From contig CAYVKM010000147.1 in assembly GCA_964452045.1 (NCBI GenBank), positions 1 to 5,556 of the forward strand: a DNA stretch of 5,556 bases, in the 5' to 3' direction. Positions 1-5,556 of the stretch are shown here, piece by piece. Numbering within the stretch: position 1 is the stretch's first letter; the number at the start of each line of letters is the position of its first letter. The stretch is from CAYVKM01 sp964452045. Its GTDB lineage: Bacteria; Calditrichota; Calditrichia; RBG-13-44-9. Both the position numbers and the translations under genes were made by a program. The notes beneath the pieces were generated by a model. It was given only the letters and a program-made list of their open reading frames with translations, ran no database searches and was not told the DNA's origin.

Positions 1-8
1 GGATTGAA

Positions 9-875
9 TTAATCTCTGATCCGGGGAATTTTGGATTCGCAGGGTACTTTGGTCTGGCACAGCCCACAGGCCAGCTGATCCAGTTTATATTTCTTCGCAA
101 ATTCCGGGGCAATCTGGCGGATATATTGGCGGCATTTAATTTTATCATGACCCTTCGGGGTAATGGCACCTGTCGGGCAACGTCTCATGCATTTTTCGCA
201 TTTGTGGCTATTATTATAAAAGCGGCAGTATTGATGAATATCGGTATATGGGCGGGTAGTAGGTTGAAGAGGTGCATTGGTGACTACTGAGCCGATACGC
301 ACCGCCATACCTAACGGGGTAATCAGGCCATCACTTAAACCAAAAGTACCCAGACCAGAAACAAAAGCCACGTGACGTTCCGACCAGCGGGATACATAGC
401 CATGAGTCGGATGCTCCCACCATTTTTCCAGATCGGGATTAGCCGGAGCGAGTGCGTGATATCCGGCCCGGGTTAGAACATTTACCACCCGCTGACGAAG
501 CAGGTGATTAAACTGTTCTCCGAATAAACGGGAACGCACCCAGCTTTCCGAAGCATAACGATCCTGTTTACGATTCTGCTTTTTCGTGCGGTGGGTTTGC
601 GGCAATATCCAGCAGACTACATTTACCTTCTCAAATTCGACAGGCAGATCGGGGAAGGTGTGGTAGAAAATATTGATCGGTGTCCAGTAGAAATCCCCGA
701 TCTGTTTTTTTATTGTTGGATATAGTGGGTCTGTCCCTTTGGAAAATCCAACCAGCGGGGATTCCCAGGCCTTTTCACTACGCTTGTCCCGTAGCGAATT
801 TTCCTTAGAAGATTCCACAAATGAGACAATCTTATCCCTTAACCAGGAATTTAAATTTTGTTCATTCGTCGTCAT
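9..875 (-). CDS. QueG-like 4Fe-4S protein (short epoxyqueuosine reductase relative)
   Basis: A 288-residue soluble protein of the QueG-like family (COG1600 type). True QueG reduces epoxyqueuosine in tRNA using cobalamin and two 4Fe-4S clusters. Visible landmarks are a glycine-rich stretch at residues 173-184 (GLGTFGLSDG), matching the segment before the ferredoxin part of QueG, then a ferredoxin-like part at about 215-288. Its cysteines are C217, C226, C229, C233 (followed by Pro), C248, C270, C273 and C279. It lacks the C-terminal HEAT-like repeats of full-length QueG, which is about 350-380 residues, so the tRNA substrate should not be assumed. Two canonical cysteines are replaced (S223 and V277), with C217 and C279 nearby as possible substitutes. 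The ATG is the only early start: an in-frame TAA lies five codons upstream. No clear Shine-Dalgarno precedes it. It lies 65 bases after the acetyltransferase and may be the last gene of that unit. Family assignment is firm; the substrate is unknown. Confidence 0.85.
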   Translation of the reverse strand: MTTNEQNLNSWLRDKIVSFVESSKENSLRDKRSEKAWESPLVGFSKGTDPLYPTIKKQIGDFYWTPINIFYHTFPDLPVEFEKVNVVCWILPQTHRTKKQNRKQDRYASESWVRSRLFGEQFNHLLRQRVVNVLTRAGYHALAPANPDLEKWWEHPTHGYVSRWSERHVAFVSGLGTFGLSDGLITPLGMAVRIGSVVTNAPLQPTTRPYTDIHQYCRFYNNSHKCEKCMRRCPTGAITPKGHDKIKCRQYIRQIAPEFAKKYKLDQLACGLCQTKVPCESKIPRIRD

Positions 876-940
876 ACCGGGATGAATTTACGAACCGGCA
901 GGAAGCAAAGTTACCAGGTCTGATAAAAACAATTCGGGGA

Positions 941-1774
941 TCAGGTCCGCTCAAAATAATAAATATAGTTTGGGCGGAGATAGGCCAGCTCAAATCCCAA
1001 CTGTTTCAGATTCCGATAAGAGGTCACCGGACGCTCCGGTTTATCCTCGGCAGTTTCCACCACCATCCACTCGCACCCGGCTTCGGCGGCATCCTGAAAC
1101 CGCCGGGCAATAAGGGAAGATTGTGCGCCAAGTCCCCGGTAATCCGGTAATGTGGCAGCGAAAGCCAGGGAAGCATATTTGCCTTTAATGAAACATGCGG
1201 CGCAGGCCACCGGTTCGGATCCCTGGTAAGCCAGATAATGCTTCCAGCCTTTTCTGCCCACCGGCAGGGCCACCATCGGTTTTACCATCAGCGGCCACTC
1301 AAAGCTGGAGATAATGATCCGGGCAAATAGATCTGCCCGATCTTCTCCGATCTGCTCAATTCGCAAAGAACTTTCAGCCTGGGGGATGGGATTGACCTCC
1401 CGGTATAATTTTGTCCAGTTATTGTAGTGTTGAAGACCGTGCTTGTCCAAAAGCCCGGATAAATCGTTTGTAACAACTTTCGGACTCAGCTGCACAAAAA
1501 TGCGGGGTATGCCTGTTGGTCGGTAGAACCGGATGATATCCTTTAATTGTTCTTCCATAACCGGCTCAGTCAAACCCAGACCGATAACCCGGTTGAACGC
1601 CAGAATATCTATTTTACCGGCAGCCGTAGCAATGCCGGAACCGATCTTACGGATTTGCAGATCGCAATTTTTAGTTACCTCCGGTCCGGCTGCCCGATAG
1701 TAATCCGACCAGTATTCCATTTCCTGGCGTTCCAGATCCGTATAAAAATTATCCGGTATAGATAGAGATTCCAT
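941..1774 (-). CDS. GNAT-family N-acetyltransferase, two-part
   Basis: A 277-residue soluble protein expected to transfer acetyl from acetyl-CoA to an amine. The C-terminal half (about 137-275) is a recognisable GNAT fold. It has strands at 187-208, the acetyl-CoA pyrophosphate-binding loop at 210-218 (PDYRGLGAQ, with R213, G214 and G216), the following helix at 218-232, a strand WMVVET at 236-241, and the late motif SYRNLKQLGFE at 252-262. The N-terminal half (about 40-125, containing FNRVIGLGL) is typical of a GNAT subfamily with an extra, degenerate N-terminal module. The start is supported by AAGGA at 1784-1788, nine bases upstream. The gene begins 42 bases after the cotransporter stop, so cotranscription is likely. 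The substrate cannot be read from the sequence, and no residue suggests an antibiotic-modifying or ribosomal-protein-specific enzyme. Family confidence is high and function is open. Confidence 0.85.
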   Translation of the reverse strand: MESLSIPDNFYTDLERQEMEYWSDYYRAAGPEVTKNCDLQIRKIGSGIATAAGKIDILAFNRVIGLGLTEPVMEEQLKDIIRFYRPTGIPRIFVQLSPKVVTNDLSGLLDKHGLQHYNNWTKLYREVNPIPQAESSLRIEQIGEDRADLFARIIISSFEWPLMVKPMVALPVGRKGWKHYLAYQGSEPVACAACFIKGKYASLAFAATLPDYRGLGAQSSLIARRFQDAAEAGCEWMVVETAEDKPERPVTSYRNLKQLGFELAYLRPNYIYYFERT

Positions 1775-1816
1775 AGCATTATATCCTTTTGGTGAGTGAG
1801 AACTGAGTTTGGCGGT

Positions 1817-3991
1817 TTAAACCAGTGCGCTTTCCTGACCGGAATCTTTGACAAATAAACAGGAGGATTTGGTTAACTCCGTAGAGCTTCGCATAAATTC
1901 AAAAGAGAGTTTATCCCGCAGACCGAAAAGATTGATATCACCACGCGGTGCGCTCTTTAACGCTTCTTCGAAAGTACCGGTCAGTACATAAACTTCAGTC
2001 ATGGAAGGCAGGCGGGCCTGATCGCTTAAACGGTCCAGAAAAGCATATAACCGTCTCTCCTGGGATTTATCCGGGGCAACCGTCACTAGGTTAATCGAGC
2101 CCTCCCAGTTAAGTTGAAGTTGCAGGGTAATTAACATGGCCAAGTGCCAGTTGGGACTTTTGTCCCGCAACCACAAATTGATGGTTTTTTGCATCCCGAA
2201 AGCAATACGGGGATGCTGGCGTAAAATCACGATGCCCAGATCATTTTTTCTTGCCTCGGTTACCAGACTGTCAAATGTCTCATCTTTTTTCCGATCCTTA
2301 CCCAGAGTTAGGAACAAGACATTGGGACGGAATGTGCTGGCTTTGAGGGTTTGCATCACCAGCCGGGCACCATGTAAAAAATTGTTGTCTTCAATTATGG
2401 TGGAGTTGATCAGAAGATTTTCATTTTTCAAGGGAAGGATCAGATCATCCAGGGCGGTCTGGGTCTCTTTCAGGAAACGGTTCTTTACCGTAAAGGTGAA
2501 GATACTCCCGGAAGGATAGGTAATGCTTCTGATAAACAGAAGTGGTCCGGCCCAGACTTTTGGATCGTCAATTGGTACCAGCAAATCAGGTTTCCAGGTC
2601 ATTTGATGCCGGGGAAACTTCATCGAGATTCGGGATGCCCTTTCTGCCAGCACTAAAAACAGTCCTCCGCGGATATCACCCCATTCGGACTTGAGACCGC
2701 GACGTTCCAACCAGAAGTAGAGTACTACAATACTCACGATTGCTACCAGGCTGAAAACCGGATTAATCAGAAACATGATAAGAAGGCATCCGATCGCCCC
2801 GACTAAAGGAACGAACCGGGGCACTTTAAAGGTGGGTCTGAAACTGATAATATTCATACTCTGCTGAATAAAAACTACCAGATTTAGCATACCATAGGTG
2901 ATCAGAAAAAACATTGTAATCAGCGCAGCCAAGAAATCCAGGTTACCCAGAATGAGGGCTAGTTCAATGACGATGCCGGTGAAGATTATGGCATTGCGGG
3001 GTTCATTGTTCTTGGTTTTGGCGGAAAAAACATTATGGAAGGGCACGGTCTTTTGCTGGGCCAGTGCCTGTAGCACCCGGGGAGCACCTACCATACTTCC
3101 CAGTGCTGAGGAAAGTGTGGCTCCCATGATTCCGGCAATTACTGCCGGTCCCCACAAGGCTTTGTCTACCATGATCATCTGGTTTGTTCGTAAATCCGCA
3201 GATGTGCTTATTCTTGCAATGACATAAGCAATTAATATGTAAATAAACATAGTGACAACTATAGAACTCAATGTGCCCAGGGGAATGGCTTTACGCGGTT
3301 CCCTTAAATCTCCGGAAAGGTTTGCCCCGGCCATAATTCCGGTAACTGCAGGAAAAAAAATAGCAAACACTTGCCAGAAGTTGGCATCCTGAAATTTACC
3401 CATCAGAATAAAATCGGGGGTTGGTTGAGCCGGGGTTAAGAAGAAAGAGACCAGGGAGAGGCCAATGATGGCCATGATCAGATATTGTACTTTAATGGCA
3501 AAGTGGGCACTGATATAGGAAATGGTCAGTAGTGCCAGCCAGGCAATGGAAGAAATTATAATGGGGCTTTGTCCTGGAAAAACCCGTAGCCAACCTTCGG
3601 TGAATCCGATGATATACAAAGCGGCAGATAAGGTGAGGGAAATGTAAAAGGGAATACCAATACTGCCACCGGCTTCCAGTCCCAGTGATTTTGAGATAAT
3701 GGAATAGGCCCCTCCGGCACCGATTCGGATGTTGGTGGTAATGGAGGACATGGACAGACCGGTACAGATGGTAACCGACTTTGCCAGCAGAATAATCGCT
3801 ACGGCCCCTAAAAATCCGGCATTGCCAACTACCCAGCCCAGGCGCAGGTACATAATCACGCCCAGGATGGTCAAAACATCCGGAGTAAAGACCCCCCCAA
3901 AGGTGCCGAACTTTTTAATTTTCCCCTGCCCTGAATTTTGCCGGAAATTCGATAGCCGGAATTGTTTGAATAAATCAGTGCTTATTTTCAT
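1817..3991 (-). CDS. Cation-chloride cotransporter (SLC12/CCC family, APC fold)
   Basis: A 724-residue membrane protein related to animal NKCC, NCC and KCC carriers, which move Cl- with Na+ and/or K+ electroneutrally. About twelve membrane segments span residues 36-427. Family signatures are KFGTFGGVFTPDV then LGVIMYLRLGW in TM1 (27-53), GGSIGIPF and ALYIIGF in TM3 (108-130), FFPAVTGIMAGANLSGDLREP in TM6 (212-232), ATLSSALGSMVGAPR in TM8 (291-305), and RPTFKVPRF plus WGDIRGG after TM10 and TM12. A cytosolic domain of about 295 residues (430-724) resembles the CCC C-terminal domain, including FRPNVLFLTL at 554-563. Large extracellular loops of the animal proteins are absent. An in-frame TGA touches the ATG, so translation cannot begin further upstream. 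No good Shine-Dalgarno precedes it. It lies 61 bases after the TrkA-C gene, suggesting a functional pair. The role is probably salt, chloride or volume homeostasis. Family is very likely; ion selectivity is inferred only. Confidence 0.92.
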   Translation of the reverse strand: MKISTDLFKQFRLSNFRQNSGQGKIKKFGTFGGVFTPDVLTILGVIMYLRLGWVVGNAGFLGAVAIILLAKSVTICTGLSMSSITTNIRIGAGGAYSIISKSLGLEAGGSIGIPFYISLTLSAALYIIGFTEGWLRVFPGQSPIIISSIAWLALLTISYISAHFAIKVQYLIMAIIGLSLVSFFLTPAQPTPDFILMGKFQDANFWQVFAIFFPAVTGIMAGANLSGDLREPRKAIPLGTLSSIVVTMFIYILIAYVIARISTSADLRTNQMIMVDKALWGPAVIAGIMGATLSSALGSMVGAPRVLQALAQQKTVPFHNVFSAKTKNNEPRNAIIFTGIVIELALILGNLDFLAALITMFFLITYGMLNLVVFIQQSMNIISFRPTFKVPRFVPLVGAIGCLLIMFLINPVFSLVAIVSIVVLYFWLERRGLKSEWGDIRGGLFLVLAERASRISMKFPRHQMTWKPDLLVPIDDPKVWAGPLLFIRSITYPSGSIFTFTVKNRFLKETQTALDDLILPLKNENLLINSTIIEDNNFLHGARLVMQTLKASTFRPNVLFLTLGKDRKKDETFDSLVTEARKNDLGIVILRQHPRIAFGMQKTINLWLRDKSPNWHLAMLITLQLQLNWEGSINLVTVAPDKSQERRLYAFLDRLSDQARLPSMTEVYVLTGTFEEALKSAPRGDINLFGLRDKLSFEFMRSSTELTKSSCLFVKDSGQESALV

Positions 3992-3996
3992 TCAGA

Positions 3997-4030
3997 ATTA
4001 GTATTGTTGGCTTTTGTTATGATTAGTATT
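3997..4030. repeat. Direct repeat of ATTAGTATT in the cotransporter leader
   Basis: The nine bases ATTAGTATT occur at 3997-4005 and again at 4022-4030, 25 bases apart start to start, within the 61-base gap between the TrkA-C gene and the cotransporter. The downstream copy on the minus strand sits just before the cotransporter ATG, where a Shine-Dalgarno would normally be. It could be a regulator or RNA-binding site, or chance in AT-rich DNA. The repeat is seen directly; any function is a guess. Confidence 0.3.
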
Positions 4031-4052
4031 CCCTGGATTTCAAATTTATGAA

Positions 4053-4265
4053 TCAGACCGAAAAAATATTACCCGCTCTTTCCACATCTTCTTTCTTACC
4101 TAAGAGAGTAACCTCATCCTTTGCCTGTAGCATTGTGTTCCCATCGGGAATGATCATTTCCGTACCCCGCATCACATTAACGATCAGCGCTTCTTTGGGT
4201 AAGCGAATGTCACGCAGTTTTTTGCCAATTGTTGACGAGCCCTCCTTTATCGTCACTTTCTTCAT
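4053..4265 (-). CDS. Possible internal-start product: free 70-residue TrkA-C domain
   Basis: Codon 132 of the coiled-coil/TrkA-C gene is ATG, preceded by GGAGGTGG at 4270-4277, an almost ideal Shine-Dalgarno match at normal spacing. Initiation here would yield residues 132-201, precisely the TrkA-C domain without the coiled coil. The archaeal channel MthK gives a precedent: its separate RCK subunits come from an internal start. The caveat is that the same bases encode a Gly-Gly-Gly linker (GGA GGT GGA), which produces Shine-Dalgarno-like sequence automatically. Confidence 0.4.
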   Translation of the reverse strand: MKKVTIKEGSSTIGKKLRDIRLPKEALIVNVMRGTEMIIPDGNTMLQAKDEVTLLGKKEDVERAGNIFSV

Positions 4266-4658
4266 TGTTCCACCTCCGGCTTCCAGGTTTTCAGCCAGTT
4301 TCTGGGCGGCTTTCTCTTCCGCCCGCCCGATATTATGTTGAGATGCAAGCAGTTCTTTTTCCGAATCGATCTCCGCTAGATTCTTTTCGTAGGAAGCAAG
4401 GTTTTCAAAGCTGGATTTCGCTTCTTTTTTCAAATCGTCAATTCGATTTTCCTTTTGGAGTTTGTGCAGAAGCGTTCCCAACTCAACATATTCATCTTCA
4501 ATCTTATTCTGGATCCCCCGCCTTTCCCAGGTTAATTGGGTCAGTTTTGAAGTATATGTTGCGGTTTCGGCGGTCTTCTCTGCTCCGCTTTTGATGAAAT
4601 CTCCGGTTTTGGTAGATATATCCAGAATTCCATCACGTATTTTTTCCCACAGTGTCAT
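4053..4658 (-). CDS. Coiled-coil protein with C-terminal TrkA-C (RCK-C) domain
   Basis: A 201-residue, probably cytoplasmic protein with no signal peptide or membrane segment. Residues 1-127 are highly charged and helical, with heptad-like stretches (about 35-75 and 78-125) typical of a coiled coil. A glycine linker (128-130) leads to a TrkA-C domain at about 132-200, recognisable from KEGSSTIGKKLRDIRLP (138-154), NVMRGTEMIIPDGNTML (161-177) and KDEVTLLGKKEDVE (180-193). In TrkA, KtrA, KhtT and related proteins this domain binds small ligands (c-di-AMP in several Firmicutes) and controls a cation transporter. The usual NAD-binding RCK-N domain is missing. AAGGAG at 4665-4670, six bases before the ATG, supports the start. 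It is immediately upstream of the CCC transporter, so a regulatory subunit for that carrier is the best hypothesis. A second internal start may give a free TrkA-C domain. The domain call is firm; ligand and partner are inferred. Confidence 0.87.
   Translation of the reverse strand: MTLWEKIRDGILDISTKTGDFIKSGAEKTAETATYTSKLTQLTWERRGIQNKIEDEYVELGTLLHKLQKENRIDDLKKEAKSSFENLASYEKNLAEIDSEKELLASQHNIGRAEEKAAQKLAENLEAGGGTMKKVTIKEGSSTIGKKLRDIRLPKEALIVNVMRGTEMIIPDGNTMLQAKDEVTLLGKKEDVERAGNIFSV
4270..4277 (-). promoter_or_regulatory. Internal Shine-Dalgarno GGAGGTGG
   Basis: On the minus strand GGAGGTGG is followed by AACA and ATG (4263-4265). The GGAGG core lies seven bases from the ATG and matches the 16S anti-Shine-Dalgarno over seven consecutive bases (GGAGGTG). 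This is at least as strong as the gene's own site, AAGGAG. It falls exactly at the domain boundary of the TrkA-C protein. Confidence 0.45.
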
Positions 4659-4740
4659 ATTTTTCTCCTTAAAGTAATGTCGAATGCCTTATCGATTAAA
4701 ATAAATAGTAAAGAAATCTAAAAAAATGTGGGGAAATATA

Positions 4741-4775
4741 GGTAAAAAATAGGATGGGTGGGTAGATATTTTACC
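4741..4775. repeat. Inverted repeat GGTAAAA-N21-TTTTACC, possible operator
   Basis: GGTAAAA at 4741-4747 is perfectly inverted as TTTTACC at 4769-4775. The right arm is also part of a 15-base imperfect dyad GGTAGATATTTTACC (4761-4775). The site lies about 80-115 bases upstream of the TrkA-C start codon, where an operator for the leftward unit could sit. Seven-base arms in AT-rich DNA can arise by chance, so the regulatory role is only a suggestion. Confidence 0.25.
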
Positions 4776-4872
4776 GGAATTTCAAACAGAAATCATTACT
4801 AACTGCCGTATTGCATGATGATGTTATTTGCCATAGAGTGCCGATTAAAATGAATCTATTGCGCACATGGAC

Positions 4873-4899
4873 TTGCGACCCGGAGATAATTGCTAGAAT
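4873..4899 (+). promoter_or_regulatory. Tentative rightward promoter with extended -10
   Basis: TTGCGA (4873-4878) and TAGAAT (4894-4899) resemble sigma-70 boxes. The spacer is short, 15 bases, but an extended -10 TG lies at 4891-4892 (TGCTAGAAT). It points away from the TrkA-C gene and into the 3' end of doxX as antisense. It gains interest only because a hairpin followed by six T lies about 30 bases downstream. No gene is read from it in the window. Confidence 0.22.
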
Positions 4900-4927
4900 G
4901 GACGGCCATGAACAGCGTATTCAAACT

Positions 4928-4950
4928 TGGGCGTCCCACGCTTGTTTTTT
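4928..4950 (+). terminator. Weak rho-independent terminator candidate, rightward
   Basis: GCGT (4931-4934) pairs with ACGC (4938-4941) around a CCC loop. The stem extends through G-T wobbles to T4928/G4944 and is followed by TTTTTT at 4945-4950. Polarity fits plus-strand transcription only, since the minus strand has no T tract after the stem. Four Watson-Crick pairs plus three wobbles make a weak stem, so this is a candidate and not a firm call. It does not serve doxX, which runs the other way. Confidence 0.25.
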
Positions 4951-4961
4951 CAAGCTTGTTA

Positions 4962-5348
4962 TTAACCCAAACTAAAAGGCCAGGGAGTAGGAATAAACAG
5001 GAACAGCAGGGCAGATCCCATGAGTGCCATATTCTTCATAAAATGAATTCGCTGATTTCTCTTTTCCACCGGATCGTCTATTGCCCAAAAATTATGCATC
5101 TGGAAAGTGACCGGAAGAAAGAACAATACCAGGGCAATTACCCCGATATAGGGTAAAATTCCGGTCAAAAAACTTAAACCGGCCATCAACAGCAGAAAAC
5201 CGGAGCCAATGATGGCCAGGGTAGGAGCCGGTACATCTTTGGAACCTACATATCCGGTCATACTTTGGTAATTTCTAAAATGATTGAAAGCGCTATACAT
5301 ATAATAAAATCCGAGGATTAACCTCCCGATTAAAAAGATAACGATCAT
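4962..5348 (-). CDS. DoxX-family small integral membrane protein
   Basis: A 128-residue protein with four predicted membrane helices at about 3-20, 42-62, 65-83 and 104-120, the usual DoxX layout and length. Family-like positions include R9 and G13 in helix 1, NHF at 22-24, MHNFW at 84-88 after helix 3, and HFMKNMALMGSALL (102-115) in helix 4, matching the common F-x-x-N-x-A-L-x-G pattern. DoxX proteins are inner-membrane proteins, some linked to thiosulfate:quinone oxidation or redox stress, but most have no proven activity and nothing here points to a specific one. The start has an excellent Shine-Dalgarno: AGGAGG at 5359-5364 within AAAGGAGGAT, ten bases upstream. Such a site suggests efficient translation. 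It is 92 bases after the DinB-like gene, with an AT-rich gap that could contain its own promoter. The stop is TAA. Confidence 0.87.
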   Translation of the reverse strand: MIVIFLIGRLILGFYYMYSAFNHFRNYQSMTGYVGSKDVPAPTLAIIGSGFLLLMAGLSFLTGILPYIGVIALVLFFLPVTFQMHNFWAIDDPVEKRNQRIHFMKNMALMGSALLFLFIPTPWPFSLG

Positions 5349-5440
5349 AACAATCTATCCTCCTTTCCTTTGAACTAAATTAAGACCCTTATTAATTGTT
5401 CATATATAACAAGAAAGATTCAAATTTAAATGAAGATACA

Positions 5441-5556
5441 TCACTGTGACTTTTGCAGTGTCAGGTTAATATGAGCCAGATGATGTCGGCAGTGCCAGGC
5501 ATAGGCACCCAGGTAGGTTTTCAGGGAGAGAATACCGGATTCGGGATGATTCAGCT
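5441..5556 (-). CDS. DinB/YfiT-type metal-dependent hydrolase, C-terminal fragment
   Basis: Only the last 37 codons and the TGA stop lie in the window; the start is beyond position 5556. The fragment reads HPESGILSLKTYLGAYAW followed by HCRHHLAHI and a short tail. The H-P-E-S-G element, S-L-x-x-Y-L and the HH-x-x-HI helix are hallmarks of the YfiT branch of the DinB four-helix superfamily. In B. subtilis YfiT two metal-ligand histidines come from this last helix as H-x3-H, matching the second His of the HH pair and the final His here. These proteins are putative hydrolases or thiol-dependent transferases; the substrate is unknown. The reading is in frame to the window edge with no interruption. 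A small dyad (CACTG/CAGTG, 5442-5460) overlaps the stop codon but lacks a T tract. Confidence 0.82.
   Translation of the reverse strand, partial: LNHPESGILSLKTYLGAYAWHCRHHLAHINLTLQKSQ

Larger units (their letters stand above)
4659..4961. other. 303-base intergenic region, likely leader/promoter of the TrkA-C to QueG-like unit
   Basis: No gene is supported here on either strand; the open stretches are 25 codons or fewer, or are antisense to doxX. The part nearest the TrkA-C gene (about 4671-4760) is strongly AT-rich on the minus strand, as expected of a promoter and 5' leader, but no pair of boxes close to the sigma-70 consensus stands out. It also holds an inverted repeat at 4741-4775 and, on the plus strand, a tentative promoter and hairpin (4873-4950). 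There is no clear terminator after doxX in the leftward direction, so read-through is possible. Confidence 0.5.

Noticed and set aside
9..875. Naming the iron-sulfur gene queG
   Set aside because: It is shorter than QueG, lacks the C-terminal repeat domain and has changed cluster cysteines, so the tRNA-modifying function is not supported.
4229..4594. Plus-strand open frames opposite the coiled-coil/TrkA-C gene
   Set aside because: They are mirror frames of a well-supported gene with clear TrkA-C motifs and a good ribosome site, and no family features appear in them.
4940..4955. GCTTG-TTTTTT-CAAGC hairpin as a terminator for doxX
   Set aside because: The T run is in the loop, and on the minus strand no T tract follows the stem, so it does not fit a rho-independent terminator for leftward transcription.
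4893..4975. 25-codon plus-strand frame beginning ATGGAC near the tentative -10 box
   Set aside because: Its ATG overlaps the proposed -10 box and it has no ribosome site or recognisable sequence; it is too short to support.
4890..5156. Plus-strand open frame starting at TTG across the gap and antisense to doxX
   Set aside because: It has no ribosome site, two thirds of it is antisense to a convincing DoxX gene, and the translation resembles no family I recognise.
5442..5460. CACTG/CAGTG dyad at the end of the DinB-like gene as a terminator
   Set aside because: It has only five pairs, a nine-base loop, overlaps the stop codon and is not followed by a T run in the direction of transcription.

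Overview
The window is a compact bacterial chromosomal segment with moderate G+C (roughly mid-40s percent by eye). It carries six protein genes, all read leftward on the minus strand. No RNA gene, insertion sequence, CRISPR array or phage gene is visible. The taxon cannot be fixed from the sequence. The Shine-Dalgarno sites, gene families and packing suit an environmental bacterium, and no single gene is diagnostic of a phylum.

In transcription order (high to low coordinates) the layout is as follows. (1) 5441-5556 is the C-terminal end of a DinB/YfiT-type metal-dependent hydrolase, cut by the window edge. (2) 4962-5348 is a small DoxX-family membrane protein with a very strong ribosome binding site. 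(3) 4659-4961 is a 303-base gap with an AT-rich leader, an inverted repeat, and a tentative promoter/terminator pair on the opposite strand. (4) 4053-4658 is a 201-residue coiled-coil protein ending in a TrkA-C (RCK-C) ligand-binding domain. (5) 1817-3991 is a 724-residue prokaryotic cation-chloride cotransporter (SLC12/CCC family) with a long cytosolic C-terminal domain. (6) 941-1774 is a two-part GNAT acetyltransferase. (7) 9-875 is a short QueG-like (epoxyqueuosine reductase-related) iron-sulfur protein.

The gaps between the last four genes are 61, 42 and 65 bases with no convincing terminator, so they may form one transcription unit starting from the gap at 4659-4961. The most interesting unit is the TrkA-C protein directly upstream of the cotransporter. 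TrkA-C domains normally sense small ligands and gate potassium or other cation transporters. This one has no NAD-binding RCK-N half and is attached to a coiled coil instead. A near-perfect internal Shine-Dalgarno sequence followed by ATG lies exactly at the boundary between the two parts, so the gene may make both a full-length protein and a free 70-residue sensor domain. The cotransporter keeps the residues that bind K+ and Na+ in animal NKCC-type carriers, so a sensor-regulated salt or chloride importer is a reasonable but unproven reading. The acetyltransferase and the QueG-like protein have no obvious functional tie to transport.
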